From: Blastomyces gilchristii SLH14081
Lineage: Eukaryota; Ascomycota; Eurotiomycetes; Onygenales; Ajellomycetaceae
DNA length: 64,000 nt
Reading direction: 5' to 3'
Assembly (NCBI RefSeq): GCF_000003855.2
Contig: NW_003101682.1
Location: 2,367,614 to 2,431,613, forward strand
Part shown: in pieces, positions 60,264 through 64,000 of the stretch
Layout: each line of letters begins with the position of its first letter
Numbering within the stretch: the stretch's first letter is position 1
Made by a program: the position numbers and the translations under genes
Notes under the pieces: generated by a model
Databases searched by the model: none
What the model was told of the DNA's origin: nothing
What the model saw: the letters and a program-made list of their open reading frames with translations, nothing else

Positions 60264-61560
60264 TACTCTTCTCTCTCTAAGACTTTGTTCATAAAGCCTT
60301 TCACTGAGTGATTTCATAGAATCAGGCTTAGCACTGCAGTGATACTTACTAAAAATCCTTTATAGATATAAAAAAAAAAACCTCAGTGAGAAAAAATCCC
60401 TTGTTATTACAAAGAGAAAAGAGTCTGTTACTCAGTTTCTTATTCTGTGAGGTTCTTTATAGCCTGCAGATCTTTCTCTGACTATCATACAGATTCATCT
60501 CACATCTTTTATATAGAAGAGTTCTGGTTGACTCTCAATCATTTTCATAAGATTCTTGTGTGATTATTACACAGATTCATTCTGCAGGTGAATCACTTTC
60601 TGTGAGATTATTCTCATTAAAGAGAAATATTTGTGAGTTGATCTTTCACTTATTCTTATAAATCATCATTCTTTGACACTGTAGAATTGTAAGGAATTTT
60701 TCATTCTTTCATCAACTCTGTAGAATTGTAGAATCAAGATATCTACAGTCTGCAATCACTCTTTGTAGTTATATAGAAAGATTCAGACCTGTGATTCATA
60801 ATCACTCTTTATTTACTAGAGTGATCTGACTGTTCTGTGAGATTATTCACAGTGTAAATAAATCTCTTTAAAGTATTATAAATACTTCAGATCTGTCTGT
60901 GAAATCTCATCTTCTTTTCTCTTTTTCTATAACAGCTCTTATTTTTATAAAGTGTGAGTATTCTCATTCATCTGTAAAATGTTTTCACTCAGATAACAGA
61001 GACAGAGTATTTCTGACAATATCTGTATATTGATTCAAGAACTTTTTAAGAATAAATTTTTTTTTCAATTTTAATATCTTTATAAATAATATCTGACTGC
61101 TGCTGAGCTTCTTATGAGCATTTCTGTAACTTTTCTGATTACTTTTTACTGGCTGGTGAAGCAGAGGCATCACTGCTTATTACTGTATCTTTATTTATCT
61201 CAGTCTTATCACTGCATCTGATCTTCAGATTAGTAGTCAATCTCATATCTCTCTCAGATCAGTTTCTGACTTTAGACAGCATAGTTCTGTTCTTTACTAT
61301 AAGTCTCTCTGTAAGTAATTTCTTACAGACTCTAGCTAATAGTTTCTGTAAAGCTCTCAGTGCTGTCAGTGTCTTCTATGACTCTGCAGGTCTATAATCA
61401 CTTCTCTTCTACTCACACAATCTCTGATCAGATATATGTAAATATGTCTAGATTCTCTATCAATGATTCTCACACTGCAGTGCATTTTCATAATTTGATT
61501 GTCAATAAGAGATGAGTTCCCAGATACTTATAAAATTCAGATAATTAAGATAATATAAAT
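60264..61560 (-). pseudogene. Gypsy-B post-integrase coding relic, function unknown
   Basis: Conserved between the two Gypsy-B copies (also 11751-12176, 17886-18108, 18496-19196). Minus-strand fragments such as KSYRNAHKKLSSSQILFIKIL (60985-61173 is open for 62 codons) lie after the integrase and before the LTR. Stop codons are mostly TGA. This could be a third ORF or a long 3' UTR; no domain recognised. Confidence 0.45.
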
Positions 61561-62499
61561 ATCATGAATTTGTAACAGAAGTTAATCTGAGTAGATGAGC
61601 TCTCTCTTCATATCTCAATTATTTTCAGACTGAATACTTCAGTATAACTGAGAAAGTGAATACAGCTTCATAAGAAGTATCTGATTATATACACAGTTAA
61701 TCAGCTCTCAAGATTCTACTGCAACTGTGTATACTCTGATATTCAGCTTTTCTAAAGTCTGTGCATTTCTGACAGTCTTTATATTAAATATAATAATTAT
61801 CTGTACTGTGAGCATGATACTCTCTGCTTCTTTGAAGAAAAGAATTGATAGTTACAGAAGAGTTAAGTGTTACAGATATTAAGAATATAAGTGTGAATTT
61901 TCTTTGTTTTTTCTGTATTAATCTCTAAATTGTGTTCACAGTTCTGTTTTTATTTTCTTTATTTTTTAGCTTTAATGAGAATATGATTTCTTCTTCTCTT
62001 TGTATATGCTGTGAACTGTTCATCTCAGTAGAAACTCATTATCTTATAAACTAGAGTTTATAAATGACAGTATTAATATCTTTATTATAATCAGATTCTT
62101 AGTAAAGACTGTATTATTCTGACTTATCAGAATTCACAGTATGAAAGTCATGTCTCAGCTTTCACAGATATCTGATCTGCTCAGATAATTCTTAAGTAAA
62201 CTTATTCATCTTATCAGAAAATTCTTATCACTGAATCTTGAATCAGAGCTTATAATCTTGCTTCTCTGAGTTAATAATCTCTTTGATCTAATATTCTCTT
62301 TCACTCTCTAGTACTTTATAAATAGAGTGATAAGTCACAGAATTCTCTTCTAAGAATTTCTTATATTTACAGAGTAAAGAGACATGAAAAATATTATATA
62401 TTTACAACTCAGATAACAGTTTCAACCTATAGAACTGTAAACTAACTTTCTTCATAATCTTATAAGACTCTGTTCATAAGAGATTCAGCTTCTTACTAG

Positions 62500-63350
62500 T
62501 TCTTCATATAATAATGTTTTCTAAACTTAGTTAGACTCTATCATCTTTCTTGAAACTCTTTATAATATACTTGAAGTCATAATATCTCTTCTGATACTCT
62601 TGAGTCTTTCTCAAGAATTCACAGACTTTCTCTCAGATATTCTGAATTCTCTTAGTCTGTTCACAGACATTATCACACTCTATAATATACTCTCACAGAT
62701 TCATTAAGATTATCTGTGAGTAAGTCTCAGTAAGTATCTCAAAGAGGGTTTTATCTGTGCTGATATGCTTTGAGTTGTTATATATGAACTCTGTGAGTGA
62801 TAATTAATACACTTAGTTATTTGATTGTAATTGATAAAGCACTGCAGATACTGTTTTAATATACTTATCAGACATTCTATCTAATCATCTATCTATTGAT
62901 GAAAAGCTGTGCTTAGATCTTACAAGATCTTCAGTATAATTATCAGATCAGATCAGAACTCTCTCACAAATATTAATTCCCTGTCTGAGATAATATTTAC
63001 AGACAATTCATACAACTGAATCATATCATGAACAAAGATATAAGTAAAATCCTTTAACTTTAAGTTCTTGTGAGTGAGTATAAAGTGTGTTATCTTGATA
63101 AAGTAATCTACTATTATGAGCACACTGTCAAAGCAGGTATCATATGTATTCTTACTTTTAGAGAGACTTATAAGAGTATTCATTTCTAGCTATTCTCAAG
63201 GTTTTTACAGAATGAGTAGAGAAGTAAGTTCTTTATATAATCTGAACTACACTATCTGTGAATTCTGATAAATAGTATAAGAATTCACTCTCTTCTTTAC
63301 AAGTTCTTATATCTTCAGTCAGAAGTATTTTCTTATAAGTAACTTATGAC
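62500..63350 (-). pseudogene. Gypsy-B integrase, degenerate
   Basis: The integrase core is readable at 62953-63183: SKSKNTYDTCFDSVLIIVDY, then IKITHFILTHKNLKLKDF and a motif NIISDREL. The D..D core spacing fits Ty3/Gypsy integrases; the RT lies beyond the window. Confidence 0.8.
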
Positions 63351-64000
63351 TTTTAGTGTCTGTAAAATGATCTGCTAGAGAAGAGTTATGATATCTTTTA
63401 ATAAGTTCTATATATAGAAACTCATTCATAGAGATATAAATTCAGTTCTCTCTTTATAAGAGATTATTTAAGTCTCTTTAATTCTTTATTTCTGTAGAAT
63501 TAATTTCTGCTATGAGCAGTTGCTGAATATACTGAGTATATTCATTCTGCAGTTACAGTTCAGACAATCTGAACAGAAGATCTTTTAAAGACTTATACTC
63601 TGTTTTCTCTTATATCAGATCTTTCATAATGCTTCTCAAAGTCTGTAAACTCTTCAGATTATAGATACTCTCTTCAAGAATTCTTATAAAGATTCTCAGA
63701 GTGTTAACTCTCAGTGTTATAGAGAGTAGTTATATAGACTTCTTTTCTCTCTTCTCTCTCTTCTCTTATAAAGAATTGAGAGACTCTTCAGTCAATTTCT
63801 TTATAATACTCAGTCTAAGCATTCTGTGAAGCTTTTCTGTCTTCTCTAGTCTCTCTGTGTCTGTTATTCTGGTCTTCTTAATATAGTCAGATCTGTGAGA
63901 GAGTTCATCTGCTGAGTTCTTAGTTCTCTTAATATACTCTATCTTGAATCAGAATTCACTCAGTCTCTGAGCTCAGTGAATCTGCTGCTATGAGAGTTTC

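Larger units (their letters stand above)
60006..64000 (-). mobile_element. Gypsy-B copy 2, 3' part (runs off the window)
   Basis: Minus strand: end of RNase H at the right edge (EFWFKIEYIKRTKNSADELSH-like reading near 63880-63970), integrase (about 62500-63350), a ~2-kb post-integrase region, purine tract GAGAGAGAAGAGTA (60264-60280 reversed) and 3' LTR. It is inserted in LINE copy 4. Confidence 0.82.

Overview
This window looks like a GC-poor, repeat-packed stretch of a filamentous ascomycete genome, broken by one small island of ordinary genic DNA. Three things point to a fungus: short GT..AG introns in an intact-looking GAS/GEL-type cell-wall glucanosyltransferase gene (minus strand, about 25.2-27.1 kb), a Tad-type LINE, and chromodomain Ty3/Gypsy elements whose copies carry heavy C-to-T mutation on both strands (RIP-like). 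A kinase-like pseudogene tail next to the gene resembles an expanded Eurotiomycete family. An Onygenales-like genome with GC-poor isochores is my best guess, by inference only.

Layout. 0-11.7 kb: a hAT-type MITE, a tRNA-derived SINE cut by a Gypsy-B LTR, a full Gypsy-A element (LTR pair, one gag-pol frame, two opposed MITEs near its 3' LTR) and a 5'-truncated LINE. 11.7-23.6 kb: a Gypsy-B relic broken by a complete Copia element with a 5-bp target duplication, a SINE with a 10-bp duplication, a truncated minus-strand Gypsy-A and a damaged MITE. 23.6-28.5 kb: the genic island with the kinase pseudogene and the GEL gene. 28.5-49.6 kb: one Gypsy-C element with matching 533-bp LTRs and target duplication ACTAC, holding nested insertions five levels deep: Gypsy-C > Gypsy-A > gag-only Copia-type element > hAT MITE > tRNA/LINE composite. 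A LINE also sits in the Gypsy-A and a SINE in the Gypsy-C. 49.6-54.2 kb: unassigned mutated DNA with a small heptad-repeat reading frame. 54.2-60.0 kb: two minus-strand LINE relics, one reaching ORF1. 60.0-64.0 kb: the 3' part of a minus-strand Gypsy-B.

Nearly all element reading frames stay in register over kilobases and are broken mainly by TGA where a tryptophan is expected, with some TAA where glutamine is expected. This fits hypermutation of GG/CC and CG sites as well as the classical CA/TG sites. The GEL gene itself uses TGG normally, so no code change is implied.

How the parts relate: the LINE ends in a conserved hairpin and an (AAT)n tail, and the tRNA-derived SINE and the tRNA/LINE composite carry the same end, which suggests they borrowed the LINE machinery. 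Both Copia-type elements have a primer site matching the anticodon half of initiator tRNA-Met. Gypsy-A and Gypsy-C both carry a relic chromodomain, which may explain why they pile into silent DNA. The only gene here that may still be expressed is GEL, and it shows a one-base frameshift.
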